Shown: in pieces, positions 25,476-32,849 of the stretch
Numbering within the stretch: position 1 is the first letter of the stretch
Layout of the letters: every line of letters starts with the position of its first letter
Source of the DNA: UMGS1975 sp959600905
Lineage (GTDB): Bacteria; Bacillota; Clostridia; Christensenellales; QAND01
DNA: 64,000 bases
Direction: 5' to 3'
Assembly (NCBI GenBank): GCA_959600905.1
Contig: CAUGNO010000001.1
Coordinates: 248,001-312,000 of the forward strand
Translations under genes and position numbers: made by a program
Notes under the pieces: generated by a model
The model's database searches: none
What the model was told of the DNA's origin: nothing
What the model saw: the letters and a program-made list of their open reading frames with translations, nothing else

Positions 25476-26393
25476 ATGAATACAATCCAGCTTGAATGCT
25501 TTTTGATGGTGGCGGATTGCTTGAATTTTACCAAGGCCGCCGAATCGCTCAAAATTACACAGCCAGCCGTGAGCCATCAGATCCGCGCCTTGGAAGATGA
25601 ATTGGGGGTAAAGCTATTCATCCGTACCAATAAGCGCGTTTCTCTGACCAAGGAGGGAATGCAGTTTATCGGAGATGCGCTTAGCATACTAAAAATCGCA
25701 AATGCATCAAAATTTCGCCTGAGCAAAAAACTGTCTTCTCAACCCATCCCTTTGGGGATCGGCTGCCACAGCACCTGGGAGCTGTCGTTGCTGCCGCCGC
25801 TCATAGAGCAACTCAGCCAAGAATTTGCACAGTTTGTTCCTGTGCTAAAGCTGATCCCTTTGCCCGTGATGGAGAACCTTTTGGAGGATGAGAGCATTCA
25901 GGTCATGTTTTCCTTTCGCACCGAACAGGAGCAAGGACGCCATGCCAAATATATGGAGCTGATACACTGCCCCATAGTCTGTGTATGTGCACCTGGACAT
26001 CCATTTGCCAAGCGCCAGAGCCTAACGCAGGAAGAGCTGCATACCGGCGGAAAATTTGCGCTCTGCAGCCCACGTCAATGTGATCCTGCTTTTTTTCGCG
26101 TGCAAAGCAAGCTATCCTCTGATCATGCTGCCACCGAGTTGATCTTTGAGGAAGGCTATGAAGTAATCCAAGCGTTGATAAAAGCCAATTTTGCCTTTAC
26201 CATTTGGCCTGATATTCCCATAAGCCGCGACCCTGCGCTTTGCTATATTCCAATTGCCGGTCTTCCTTCGCTTTCCTTTGGCATCTCTTATGCCTCCGGA
26301 GAGGCCAGCCCTCTGTTAAAGCGCTTTTTGGAAATCGCAAAGCGGCACTTTGATATAGACAAAAAAAAGAGCGGGCGCCCGCTCTCTGTTTAA
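25476..26393 (+). CDS. LysR family transcriptional regulator
   Basis: A 305-residue LysR regulator. The N-terminal helix-turn-helix is canonical (LECFLMVADCLNFTKAAESL, then ITQPAVSHQIRALEDELGVKLF), followed by a periplasmic-binding-like effector domain. TTAGGAG lies 6 bases before the ATG. It is divergent from the marR-ABC operon and may also control it. The last codons overlap a GC-rich palindrome that terminates the small peptide gene on the other strand, so KKSGRPL near the C-terminus is encoded by terminator DNA. Confidence 0.92.
   Translation: MNTIQLECFLMVADCLNFTKAAESLKITQPAVSHQIRALEDELGVKLFIRTNKRVSLTKEGMQFIGDALSILKIANASKFRLSKKLSSQPIPLGIGCHSTWELSLLPPLIEQLSQEFAQFVPVLKLIPLPVMENLLEDESIQVMFSFRTEQEQGRHAKYMELIHCPIVCVCAPGHPFAKRQSLTQEELHTGGKFALCSPRQCDPAFFRVQSKLSSDHAATELIFEEGYEVIQALIKANFAFTIWPDIPISRDPALCYIPIAGLPSLSFGISYASGEASPLLKRFLEIAKRHFDIDKKKSGRPLSV
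26361..26386 (-). terminator. Terminator of the 19-residue peptide gene
   Basis: AGAGCGGGCGCCCGCTCT is a perfect palindrome (26369-26386), followed on the minus strand by eight T. It lies inside the 3' end of the LysR coding region. Confidence 0.85.
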
Positions 26394-26417
26394 CGGTGTT
26401 ACGAGGGCTTGCCTCCG

Positions 26418-26477
26418 TCATGTTACTCTAAATAGCAACCACAGCAACAACAACTTGGTATATAGATCTTTTTTCAT
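26418..26477 (-). CDS. Small hydrophobic peptide, 19 residues
   Basis: The open frame encodes MKKDLYTKLLLLWLLFRVT: a charged N-terminus and an 11-residue hydrophobic core with no Cys. Everything a gene needs is present. A promoter lies at 26511-26539, AGGAGG 7 bases before the ATG, and a strong terminator 32 bases after the stop, giving a transcript of about 140 bases. It is divergent from a small XRE-type regulator across a perfect palindrome. The peptide could be a signal peptide, a type I toxin-like membrane peptide or a leader. I recognise no family. Confidence 0.6.
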   Translation of the reverse strand: MKKDLYTKLLLLWLLFRVT

Positions 26478-26510
26478 GCGGTTTCCTCCTTATAGCAAGC
26501 CTTGTCTTCG

Positions 26511-26539
26511 ATTCTAACAGAGTTTTTTGCTTTTGTCTA
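26511..26539 (-). promoter_or_regulatory. Promoter of the small peptide gene
   Basis: Minus-strand TAGACA, 17-base spacer, TAGAAT; start site near 26504. The -35 is one arm of the palindrome at 26534-26551. Confidence 0.7.
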
Positions 26540-26551
26540 TCTTCATAGACA
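26534..26551. promoter_or_regulatory. Perfect palindrome, likely XRE operator
   Basis: TGTCTAT-CTTC-ATAGACA, two 7-base arms. It covers the -35 of the peptide promoter and stands 48 bases before the divergent XRE start codon, so one bound dimer could control both genes. Confidence 0.6.
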
Positions 26552-26598
26552 TTATTATTTTCCTAATTCCATACACTAAGCTAAAAGGAGTGTATGGA

Positions 26599-26841
26599 TT
26601 GTTGGAATTTGATAAACAAGCCGTGGGCCAAGCCATTCGACGTTTACGCAAAGAACGAGGGCTTTCTCAAGAAGTTGTTAGCAGCTTTGCTGGCTTGGCA
26701 CGCAGCCATTTAGCGATGATAGAAAATGGGGACAAGCAGCCGAATTTTGAAACGATTTGGCGTTTGGCCAATGCCTTTGGGTTATATCCTCATGAATTGG
26801 TCAAACTCATTGAAGAGGAACGGCTTCGCAGCACTCCATAA
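26599..26841 (+). CDS. Small XRE family helix-turn-helix regulator
   Basis: An 80-residue protein that is almost only a Cro/C1-type helix-turn-helix: VGQAIRRLRKERGLSQEVVSSFAGLARSHLAMIENGDKQPN spans residues 9-49, then FETIWRLANAFGL. No TPR or other sensor domain is present. The start is a TTG at 26599 with GGAG 8 bases upstream; a TTG at 26602 is the alternative. Its neighbour is the divergent peptide gene, with which it shares the palindrome at 26534-26551. It probably binds DNA as a dimer and regulates itself and the peptide. Confidence 0.85.
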   Translation: MLEFDKQAVGQAIRRLRKERGLSQEVVSSFAGLARSHLAMIENGDKQPNFETIWRLANAFGLYPHELVKLIEEERLRSTP

Positions 26842-26945
26842 ATTTAGTAGGATTTATTCTTAATTATTGCGATTTGTTTGACAATTTATGGTACAATAAG
26901 AAAGCAGATTCACTGTATCAAGTTAGATAGGAGTTCATTGTTTTT

Positions 26946-27836
26946 ATGTTGGATTTTTTACCCATCGATTTATCAGACAAGGAATGGATGACAGAGCTAT
27001 TTGAAGCAGGCGGTGCGCCTTCGGAAGAATACAATTTTGTATTCGCTTATATCTGGCGAAAGACCTACGGCCTTACCGCTACCCGCATGGGAGATTATGT
27101 GTTGGTATTTTCTTCCAAGCCAACGCCCAGCTACTTGTTCCCCTGCGGCAAAGGGCCATTAAAGCCGGTGCTGGATGCCATTATTCAAGATGCCAAGGAT
27201 AGGGGTATCCAGCTTCAGCTTCACTGCCTTATGCCGGAGCAGATCGAACAGATGGAGGCGATCTATCCTGGAAAATTCACTTATGAACTGCAGCGCGATT
27301 ATGCCGACTATATCTATTCGGCCGACAAGCTCCGCACCCTTTCCGGCAAAAAGCTGCATGCCAAGCGCAACCATATCAATCGTTTTTTAGAGAACAATCC
27401 AAATTGGCATTATGAGCCCATTACCCAAGACAACATTGGCGATTGTCTTTTGATGAACGAGCTATGGTGCAAACAGTCAAATTGTGATGAAAATAAGGAT
27501 CTACAGGAAGAGGCATGTGCGGTGCGCCAGGCCTTTGCGCATTATGATGAGCTTGGGTTTGACGGCGGCCTGCTCTATCTGGGGGATAAGGTCATCGCCT
27601 ATACCATCGGTTCACGGTTGACGCCCGATACCTATATGGTGCATTTTGAAAAGGCATTTGGCGAGATCCAGGGGGCATATCCAATGATCAACCAGCAGTT
27701 TATCCAGCACATCGGAGATGGCTACCAATGGATCAATCGGCAGGATGATATGGGGGAAGAGGGGTTGCGCAAGGCCAAGCTATCCTATTACCCGGAAAAG
27801 ATTTTGGATAAGCACATTGCCTTTTATAAAGGATAA
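26946..27836 (+). CDS. DUF2156 (phosphatidylglycerol lysyltransferase C-terminal-like) protein
   Basis: A 296-residue soluble protein of the DUF2156 family, built on two GNAT-like folds. Typical segments are YNFVFAYIWRKTYG near 30, KLHAKRNHINRFLENNPNW near 137-155, and GAYPMINQQFIQHIG with QWINRQDDMGEEGLRKAKLSYYP at the end. Membrane-bound relatives (MprF) transfer aminoacyl groups from tRNA to lipids, but this stand-alone form has no membrane helices, so its acceptor is unknown. AGGAG lies 12 bases before the ATG. A GNAT gene follows after 6 bases. Confidence 0.88.
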   Translation: MLDFLPIDLSDKEWMTELFEAGGAPSEEYNFVFAYIWRKTYGLTATRMGDYVLVFSSKPTPSYLFPCGKGPLKPVLDAIIQDAKDRGIQLQLHCLMPEQIEQMEAIYPGKFTYELQRDYADYIYSADKLRTLSGKKLHAKRNHINRFLENNPNWHYEPITQDNIGDCLLMNELWCKQSNCDENKDLQEEACAVRQAFAHYDELGFDGGLLYLGDKVIAYTIGSRLTPDTYMVHFEKAFGEIQGAYPMINQQFIQHIGDGYQWINRQDDMGEEGLRKAKLSYYPEKILDKHIAFYKG

Positions 27837-27842
27837 GCCGAC

Positions 27843-28691
27843 ATGCATATTCAGTTTGCGGCCAAAGAGCATAGCGAACAGGTCATCGAGCTATGGCGGC
27901 AGTGCTTTGGAGACAGCAGAAAATTCGTTTCCTTTTATCTGAATCATCATCCTTTTGAGGAAAAAACGATGCTGTTGGCCCTGGAGGGTGATGTTGTAAC
28001 CGCCATGCTCTCCCTCCTGCCTGCGCGGCTTGTTATAGGCCAAAAAAAGCTGCCCGTGCGCTATGTATACGCCGTAGGAACAGAGATTCGATTTCGCGGC
28101 CAGGGGCTGAGTACAGCGCTGTTGGATGCATCTGCGTCGTTGTGCCGTCGCAGAGGAGAAGCTGGGATGTTTCTGATCCCCGCTTCGGATAGCTTGTTTG
28201 AGTTTTATCGTCAGCGCGGTTTTGTCTCTGCCTTTGGCGTTGCGTCTCGCACTGTATCCTCGTCAGAGATCTTTCCCTATTCGGATTCCAATTTAGATGT
28301 GCGGCCAATACCTCTTTCGGTATTGGCTGCGCTGCGCAACCATGCCTTTGCTTGTCTTCCCTCGTATATCGCCTGGGATGAAGCGGCGCTGGCCTATGCT
28401 GTGAAAGCGGCCAAAGCGGCCCTGGGCGGCGTATATGGTTTTTACAAAGGGGATACGCCTGTGGGATATGTATTTTACGAACCGCAGGAAGCATGCATGC
28501 AGTTAAAGGAATGGTGCGTACCAGAGGCATTGTATGCAGAGGCCCTTTCTGCGCTGCATGCAAAGCTGGGGGCTTCTTCCTATCATCTGCGTTTGCCGGG
28601 GCAGACGCCTTTCGGTATGCTGCGCTGGGCTGAAAGCACTTCTTTTCCCCTGCCAGATTCGCTGGGATACGCCAACCTGATATTGGATTGA
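27843..28691 (+). CDS. GNAT family N-acetyltransferase, Eis-like
   Basis: A 282-residue protein with an N-terminal GNAT domain (VYAVGTEIRFRGQGLSTALL near residues 75-94 holds the acetyl-CoA loop) and a second GNAT-like half, the layout of Eis-type acetyltransferases. The ATG lies 6 bases after the DUF2156 stop, with AAAGGA overlapping that stop, so the two genes form an operon and may act on the same substrate. Substrate unknown. Confidence 0.85.
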   Translation: MHIQFAAKEHSEQVIELWRQCFGDSRKFVSFYLNHHPFEEKTMLLALEGDVVTAMLSLLPARLVIGQKKLPVRYVYAVGTEIRFRGQGLSTALLDASASLCRRRGEAGMFLIPASDSLFEFYRQRGFVSAFGVASRTVSSSEIFPYSDSNLDVRPIPLSVLAALRNHAFACLPSYIAWDEAALAYAVKAAKAALGGVYGFYKGDTPVGYVFYEPQEACMQLKEWCVPEALYAEALSALHAKLGASSYHLRLPGQTPFGMLRWAESTSFPLPDSLGYANLILD

Positions 28692-28714
28692 GCTTTTCCA
28701 CCGTACCGCTCTGC

Positions 28715-28743
28715 CAAAAGCGCTCTCCGCAGGGCGTTTTTTT
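28715..28743 (+). terminator. Rho-independent terminator after the Eis-like gene
   Basis: AAA-CGCTC pairs with GGGCG-TTT (one bulged G), followed by seven T. Confidence 0.7.
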
Positions 28744-28775
28744 ATGCCATTATGATAGAATTCCTGCACCTCTCA

Positions 28776-28830
28776 ATTGGTAACGAATCTCTTTACCAAT
28801 ACTGATTCTACGCCCCGTATTCTGTATAAT
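28776..28830 (+). promoter_or_regulatory. Operator palindrome and -10 box of the ArsR-EFR1 operon
   Basis: ATTGGTAA-N9-TTACCAAT (28776-28800) is a perfect inverted repeat. A TATAAT box follows at 28825-28830 with only a poor -35 (CTGATT). The repeat is the likely binding site of the ArsR protein encoded downstream. Confidence 0.6.
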
Positions 28831-28893
28831 GGTAAATGGCCTTTCCCATGGGCAAACGCTACTTTTGGAAATCTATACGTTCGGAGGATCAGC

Positions 28894-29265
28894 ATGGATT
28901 GTGAAGAACGATTGAAAAACATCGTAGATGGTTTTCAGCGTTGCCGAAATGCTTTCACCGCCATTGGAGATGAAACAAGGCAATTGATTTTACTGGTGTT
29001 GTTGGCCAGCGACCTTTCCGGCATTCGTGTAGGAGAAATTGCCGAAAAGGCACATCTAACAAGACCTTCTGTTTCCCATCACTTACAAATTCTAAAGAAT
29101 TCCGGTATTGTATCCATGAGAAAGGAAGGCACAAAAAATTATTATTCTTTAAGTATAGACGGTACACAATGGAAAAACATGTCCGCGTTGATAAACCTCA
29201 TTTATGAGGGCGTTCAGTGTATCGAAACAAGAGAACACAGCAAGCAAAAGGAGAAAGACGCATGA
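28894..29265 (+). CDS. ArsR family winged-helix regulator
   Basis: A 123-residue ArsR-type regulator: GDETRQLILLVLLAS, then EIAEKAHLTRPSVSHHLQILKNSGIVSMRKEGTKNYYSL, with the recognition helix SVSHHLQ. No CxC metal site in the recognition helix region is present; the only Cys residues lie near the ends (C3, C16, and C111 in QCIETR). The ligand may therefore be redox or organic rather than arsenic. The ATG at 28894 has GGAGGATC 4-8 bases upstream. The stop overlaps the EFR1 start as ATGA, so the pair is cotranslated. Confidence 0.9.
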   Translation: MDCEERLKNIVDGFQRCRNAFTAIGDETRQLILLVLLASDLSGIRVGEIAEKAHLTRPSVSHHLQILKNSGIVSMRKEGTKNYYSLSIDGTQWKNMSALINLIYEGVQCIETREHSKQKEKDA

Positions 29266-30008
29266 TCTTATATTTTTCAGGCACCGGCAACAGTGCATAT
29301 GTGGCAAGGCAGCTCGGCGAGCTGCTGCAACAGGAAACCATAGACGTATTTGCTCGGATCCGTGATAAAGATACCACTGCGCTGCAATCTAGCCGTCCTT
29401 GGATCGTGGTATGCCCTACCTACGCGTGGAGGATTCCCCGCATCTTGCATCAATGGCTGGAAAACACGGCGTTGGAAGGATGCCATTCGATTTATTTTGT
29501 CATGACCTGCGGCGACAATATCGGCAATGCGGAAAAAACGCTGAAAACGCTGTGTATTTCCAAACATATGGATTTTTGCGGTTGTTATCCCATCGTTATG
29601 CCGGAAAACTATATCGCCCTGTTTACCACGCCTACAAAGGAAGAAGCGTTGGTGCTTCTTCGCCGGGCAGAAGGCAAAATTGCCAAAGCGGCGGACATGA
29701 TTCGGCTCGGCAAGCACTTCCCGGAGCCAACGATTCGTTGGCGGGATCGCTTGAGCAGCGGCCTTGTCAACGATGCATTCTATCCGATGTTTGTGCATGC
29801 AAAGAAATTTTATGTCAAGGAATCGTGTATTTCCTGCGGACAATGTGCCAAGCAATGTCCGCTGCACAATATTCATATGGAAAATGGCAAGCCGGTATGG
29901 GGCAAGGCATGCACGCATTGCATGGCCTGCATCTGTCGCTGCCCGGCAGAGGCAATCGAGTATGGCAAACACAGCCAGGGCCTGCCGCGGTATGTTTGCC
30001 CGAAATAA
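29262..30008 (+). CDS. EFR1 family flavodoxin-ferredoxin protein
   Basis: A 248-residue electron-transfer protein: a flavodoxin-like N-terminus with the FMN phosphate loop FSGTGNSAYVA at residues 5-15, and a C-terminal pair of 4Fe-4S motifs, CISCGQCAKQCP and CTHCMACICRCP. The family (EFR1) is found in anaerobes and is thought to shuttle electrons; the partner is unknown. Coupling to the ArsR gene by an ATGA overlap suggests it is induced by whatever ArsR senses. A bidirectional terminator follows. Confidence 0.92.
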   Translation: MILYFSGTGNSAYVARQLGELLQQETIDVFARIRDKDTTALQSSRPWIVVCPTYAWRIPRILHQWLENTALEGCHSIYFVMTCGDNIGNAEKTLKTLCISKHMDFCGCYPIVMPENYIALFTTPTKEEALVLLRRAEGKIAKAADMIRLGKHFPEPTIRWRDRLSSGLVNDAFYPMFVHAKKFYVKESCISCGQCAKQCPLHNIHMENGKPVWGKACTHCMACICRCPAEAIEYGKHSQGLPRYVCPK

Positions 30009-30020
30009 GCCAGCCCCATT

Positions 30021-30049
30021 AAAAAAAGGCCGCGTTTGCGGCCTTTTTC
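30021..30049. terminator. Bidirectional terminator between EFR1 and M20 genes
   Basis: AAAAAGGCCGC-GTTT-GCGGCCTTTTT, with A and T runs on both sides. Confidence 0.9.
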
Positions 30050-30051
30050 AT

Positions 30052-31278
30052 TTATGATCTGACGTATTTTTCTACCTGATCGCCATAGAGTTCCTTCAAG
30101 CGCTGCTGCAATTCCTCCTTGGCCTTTTGTACGGCTTCCGGGCTCAGCAACAGATCCACCACGGTATCCGCCAGGGTTTTGCTATTCAGCATAATGAATT
30201 TTTCTCCGGCCGGGCTATCCACGATATTGCGGAATTCCACCGTATGGTTGGAGATTTTGCGTTCCGGCAAAATCGTCATATGCGGATTGATGGCTGGAAT
30301 TACATGCGAAACGTTGCCAAGATCCTCTCCACCGCTGTCCGCCGGCATGCCGGGCTGCATAGGCTCTCCCAGAGCCACGCAGTTTTCACGGAAAAAGTCA
30401 CCCAGCACACTGTTGGGGATACGGTTTTTATATCCCATTTCTCCATGATATTCCACTGTGCACCCAGTTGCCGCAGCCCCTGCTTCGATACAACCTTCCA
30501 CCTTTTTCCGAACATCTTCCACAATCATCGGCGTGGGGGCTGCCAGGCCCAGGGTCAGCTTTACATAATCTCGCACGGAACCTGTCTGCTCATAGCCCTC
30601 TACAAAGCCATAATCGATGCGAACGCCGTCCTCGGTCTGCTGGCGCATCATAGCCACAGCATTGAAGCACATAATGGCTGCGTCAAAGGCATTCTTTCCC
30701 TTCCAAGGGCGTGCCCAGGCATGGGCCGTCTGTCCATGGTATTCGATGACATAATGGCAGCTGCACAAGCACTCGCCGGCCACACGGCTCATCGCTGTGG
30801 TGGGATGCACGGCCATGCAGGCATCCACATCATCGAATACACCGCCCTTCAAAAGGTCGATCTTGCCGCCATCTGTCTCTTCATACGGCGTGCCAATGAC
30901 AGAGAATGTGCCCTTGATATCAAACTTTTTCATGGCTTCGATCATCGCAGCCCCGGCGCCCATGCTGGCCGCTGCAATCAGGTTATGTCCGCAGGCATGA
31001 TCCAAGCCATTGGGCAGGCAGTCGTATTCGGACAGCACTGCGATATGCGGCCCTTCCCCGTTTCGATAGGTCGCAACAAAGGCAGTATCTACACCGGCCG
31101 GGTTCTCCGTAATCTCGTAACCCTTGCTTTTCAGATACTCCACCTGCTTGGCACAGGCTTTATGCTCTGTATGCGCTACTTCCGGGTTCTGGAAGATATA
31201 TTGGCTGATCTCCATCAGCTCTGAGCGGATAGCCTCTACCTGCTGGCCAATGTATTGTTTCATCTCCTCTTTTCCCAT
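30052..31278 (-). CDS. M20 family amidohydrolase/peptidase (AbgB/AmhX-like)
   Basis: A 408-residue cytoplasmic metal hydrolase. Metal ligands are visible in the order HACGHN (near residue 95), the acidic pair EETDGG near 133, AVHPTT near 156 and, toward the end, SHVIPAINPH. The dimerisation insert (YHGQTAHAWARPWKGKNAFDA) carries the conserved His. Relatives hydrolyse N-acyl amino acids or aminobenzoyl-glutamate; the latter would fit the folate genes 10 kb away, but this is speculative. AAGGAGG is 8 bases before the ATG. Confidence 0.9.
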   Translation of the reverse strand: MGKEEMKQYIGQQVEAIRSELMEISQYIFQNPEVAHTEHKACAKQVEYLKSKGYEITENPAGVDTAFVATYRNGEGPHIAVLSEYDCLPNGLDHACGHNLIAAASMGAGAAMIEAMKKFDIKGTFSVIGTPYEETDGGKIDLLKGGVFDDVDACMAVHPTTAMSRVAGECLCSCHYVIEYHGQTAHAWARPWKGKNAFDAAIMCFNAVAMMRQQTEDGVRIDYGFVEGYEQTGSVRDYVKLTLGLAAPTPMIVEDVRKKVEGCIEAGAAATGCTVEYHGEMGYKNRIPNSVLGDFFRENCVALGEPMQPGMPADSGGEDLGNVSHVIPAINPHMTILPERKISNHTVEFRNIVDSPAGEKFIMLNSKTLADTVVDLLLSPEAVQKAKEELQQRLKELYGDQVEKYVRS

Positions 31279-31329
31279 GGGAAATGCCTCCTTTTTTCCA
31301 CTGATTTTCCAGATTTTATTCTAAAAATA

Positions 31330-31358
31330 ATGATAGACTTTCATAGAGGAAAAGTCAA
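31330..31358 (-). promoter_or_regulatory. Promoter of the M20 amidohydrolase gene
   Basis: Minus-strand TTGACT, 17-base spacer, TATCAT. Confidence 0.7.
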
Positions 31359-31379
31359 AGAAAATCTTCCGAAATCCAT

Positions 31380-31408
31380 TTTACAAGGCAACACAAACGT
31401 GTTATCCT
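31380..31408 (+). promoter_or_regulatory. Promoter of the DUF308 gene
   Basis: TTTACA, 17-base spacer, TATCCT; about 40 bases of leader before the ATG. Confidence 0.45.
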
Positions 31409-31456
31409 ATAAAAGAATAGAGAGCGCCCTATCGTCTTTCCAAGGAGGGAAATTCT

Positions 31457-31978
31457 ATGTTTCAAAATTCTCGATACAGTATCGTTGTGAATATTGCCCT
31501 ATTCCTGCTGGGCATATATTTTGTAGCGGCCCCGAACACCGCGTTGCCGACGATTGTTACCATCTTGGCCGTGGCAGCCTTTGTTTACGGTGCATGGCAG
31601 TTGTTTTGTTATTATCGCGCAACGCAAACCGGCGCAGATACCAACAAACCGCTGCTTTTGGGGATTGTATCCATCGTTGCCGGCATATTGCTTTTGATCT
31701 TCAAAATGCAGCTGATTCTTGGCGCACTGCCCATCGTGTTTGCGGTTTGGATGGTCTTTATCGCTTTCCAGCGTGTAACGCAAGCCATGGCTATGAAAAA
31801 TGCCGGCGTTATCAACTGGTATCTGCCGCTTATCACTGCTGTGATTTCGTTTATTTTGGCCATCATTGTGCTGACGCATATCATGCAGGTGAATGCAATC
31901 ATCACTTCCATGATTGGCATTTATTGCATTGCGCTAAGCGCCCTGACGCTGGGCGAAATGCTGGCTATCAAAAAATAA
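31457..31978 (+). CDS. DUF308/HdeD family membrane protein
   Basis: A 173-residue protein with six predicted membrane helices in three hairpins, the HdeD/DUF308 layout. HdeD of enterobacteria is linked to acid resistance; the role in Clostridia is not known. AAGGAGGG lies 7 bases before the ATG. It is monocistronic, with its own promoter and terminator. A second DUF308 domain occurs at 37441 as part of a fusion protein. Confidence 0.85.
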   Translation: MFQNSRYSIVVNIALFLLGIYFVAAPNTALPTIVTILAVAAFVYGAWQLFCYYRATQTGADTNKPLLLGIVSIVAGILLLIFKMQLILGALPIVFAVWMVFIAFQRVTQAMAMKNAGVINWYLPLITAVISFILAIIVLTHIMQVNAIITSMIGIYCIALSALTLGEMLAIKK

Positions 31979-31993
31979 ATTTTGCCAAAAAGC

Positions 31994-32019
31994 AAGCCAT
32001 CCGTTTGGATGGCTTTTTC
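31994..32019 (+). terminator. Rho-independent terminator after the DUF308 gene
   Basis: AGCCATCC-GTTT-GGATGGCT followed by TTTTT. Confidence 0.88.
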
Positions 32020-32041
32020 TTTGAGAAAAGGAAGTGATTTT

Positions 32042-32823
32042 ATGATACGCGCTTACGGCAACGCTCCTTATCGGGTAGCGCTATTGCATGGAGGCCCCGG
32101 TGCACCCGGTACTTTGGCGCCCCTTGCGCGCAGATTATCTTGCTTCGGCGGCGTGTTGGAGCACCTTCAAACCCAATACGATCTGCCATCCCTTTTACAC
32201 AATATATCGGAAGAACTTTCTCCGTTTGGTCCCGTTGTAGTAGCTGGACATTCCTGGGGCGCGTGGTTAGGGCTGTGGACAGCAGCGCTTTTTCCTGCGC
32301 AGGTACCCGTTTGATACTCATTGGAAGCGCACCGCTTACCGATGCATACGTTCCACAAATCACGCAAAGACGGCTGGCCAATCTTTCCTCTTCAAAAGCG
32401 AACCGCATGGCAACCGCGCTTGCCATGCTAGAAAATGGAAATTCCCAGCAGCGCCAAACAGCCATGGCGGCGCTGCCCACGCTGCTCGCACAGTCGGACG
32501 CATATCAAACAGCGCCCGAAGCCGTTATGCCGGGCGATCTATGGCCAGAGGATGAGGCTGCCTATGCCAATCTATGGCCTTTGGCCGCTTCGCTGCGCAC
32601 CCAAGGCGCTTTGCTGCAATCGGCACTCTCTGTACACTGCCCCATTGACATTATACATGGCGCCTGCGACCCGCATCCGGCTGAAGGCGTGTATACACCG
32701 TTGCAAAAGATCGGCGTTCCCTTCACACTTCATCTTCTTTCCCGCTGTGGCCATACACCATTTACTGAGCGGTATGCGCAGGATGATTTTTATCAGTTGA
32801 TGCGAATGCTTTGCTTTGCATGA
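32042..32823 (+). pseudogene. Alpha/beta hydrolase interrupted by a one-base frameshift
   Basis: Codons 1-90 read MIRAYGNAPYRVALLHGGPG through the nucleophile elbow GHSWGAW and stop at a TGA at 32312-32314. A second frame continues at once with RLILIGSAPLTDAY and runs to 32823, including the catalytic Asp region HGACDPHP and His region CGHTPF. Adding one C to the CCC at 32306-32308 restores one 260-residue reading frame. Either the gene is inactive or the assembly lost a base. The ATG follows AGGAAG; a bidirectional terminator closes the gene. Confidence 0.8.
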
Positions 32824-32849
32824 AAAAACGGGCGATCGCCCGTTTTTTC
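32823..32849. terminator. Bidirectional terminator, hydrolase / symporter
   Basis: AAAAAACGGGCG followed by its complement CGCCCGTTTTTT, with AT in the centre, is a perfect 26-base palindrome lying between two convergent stop codons. Confidence 0.9.

Noticed and set aside
30127..31224. 365-codon open frame on the plus strand
   Set aside because: Mirror frame of the M20 amidohydrolase; no start signal and no recognisable domain.
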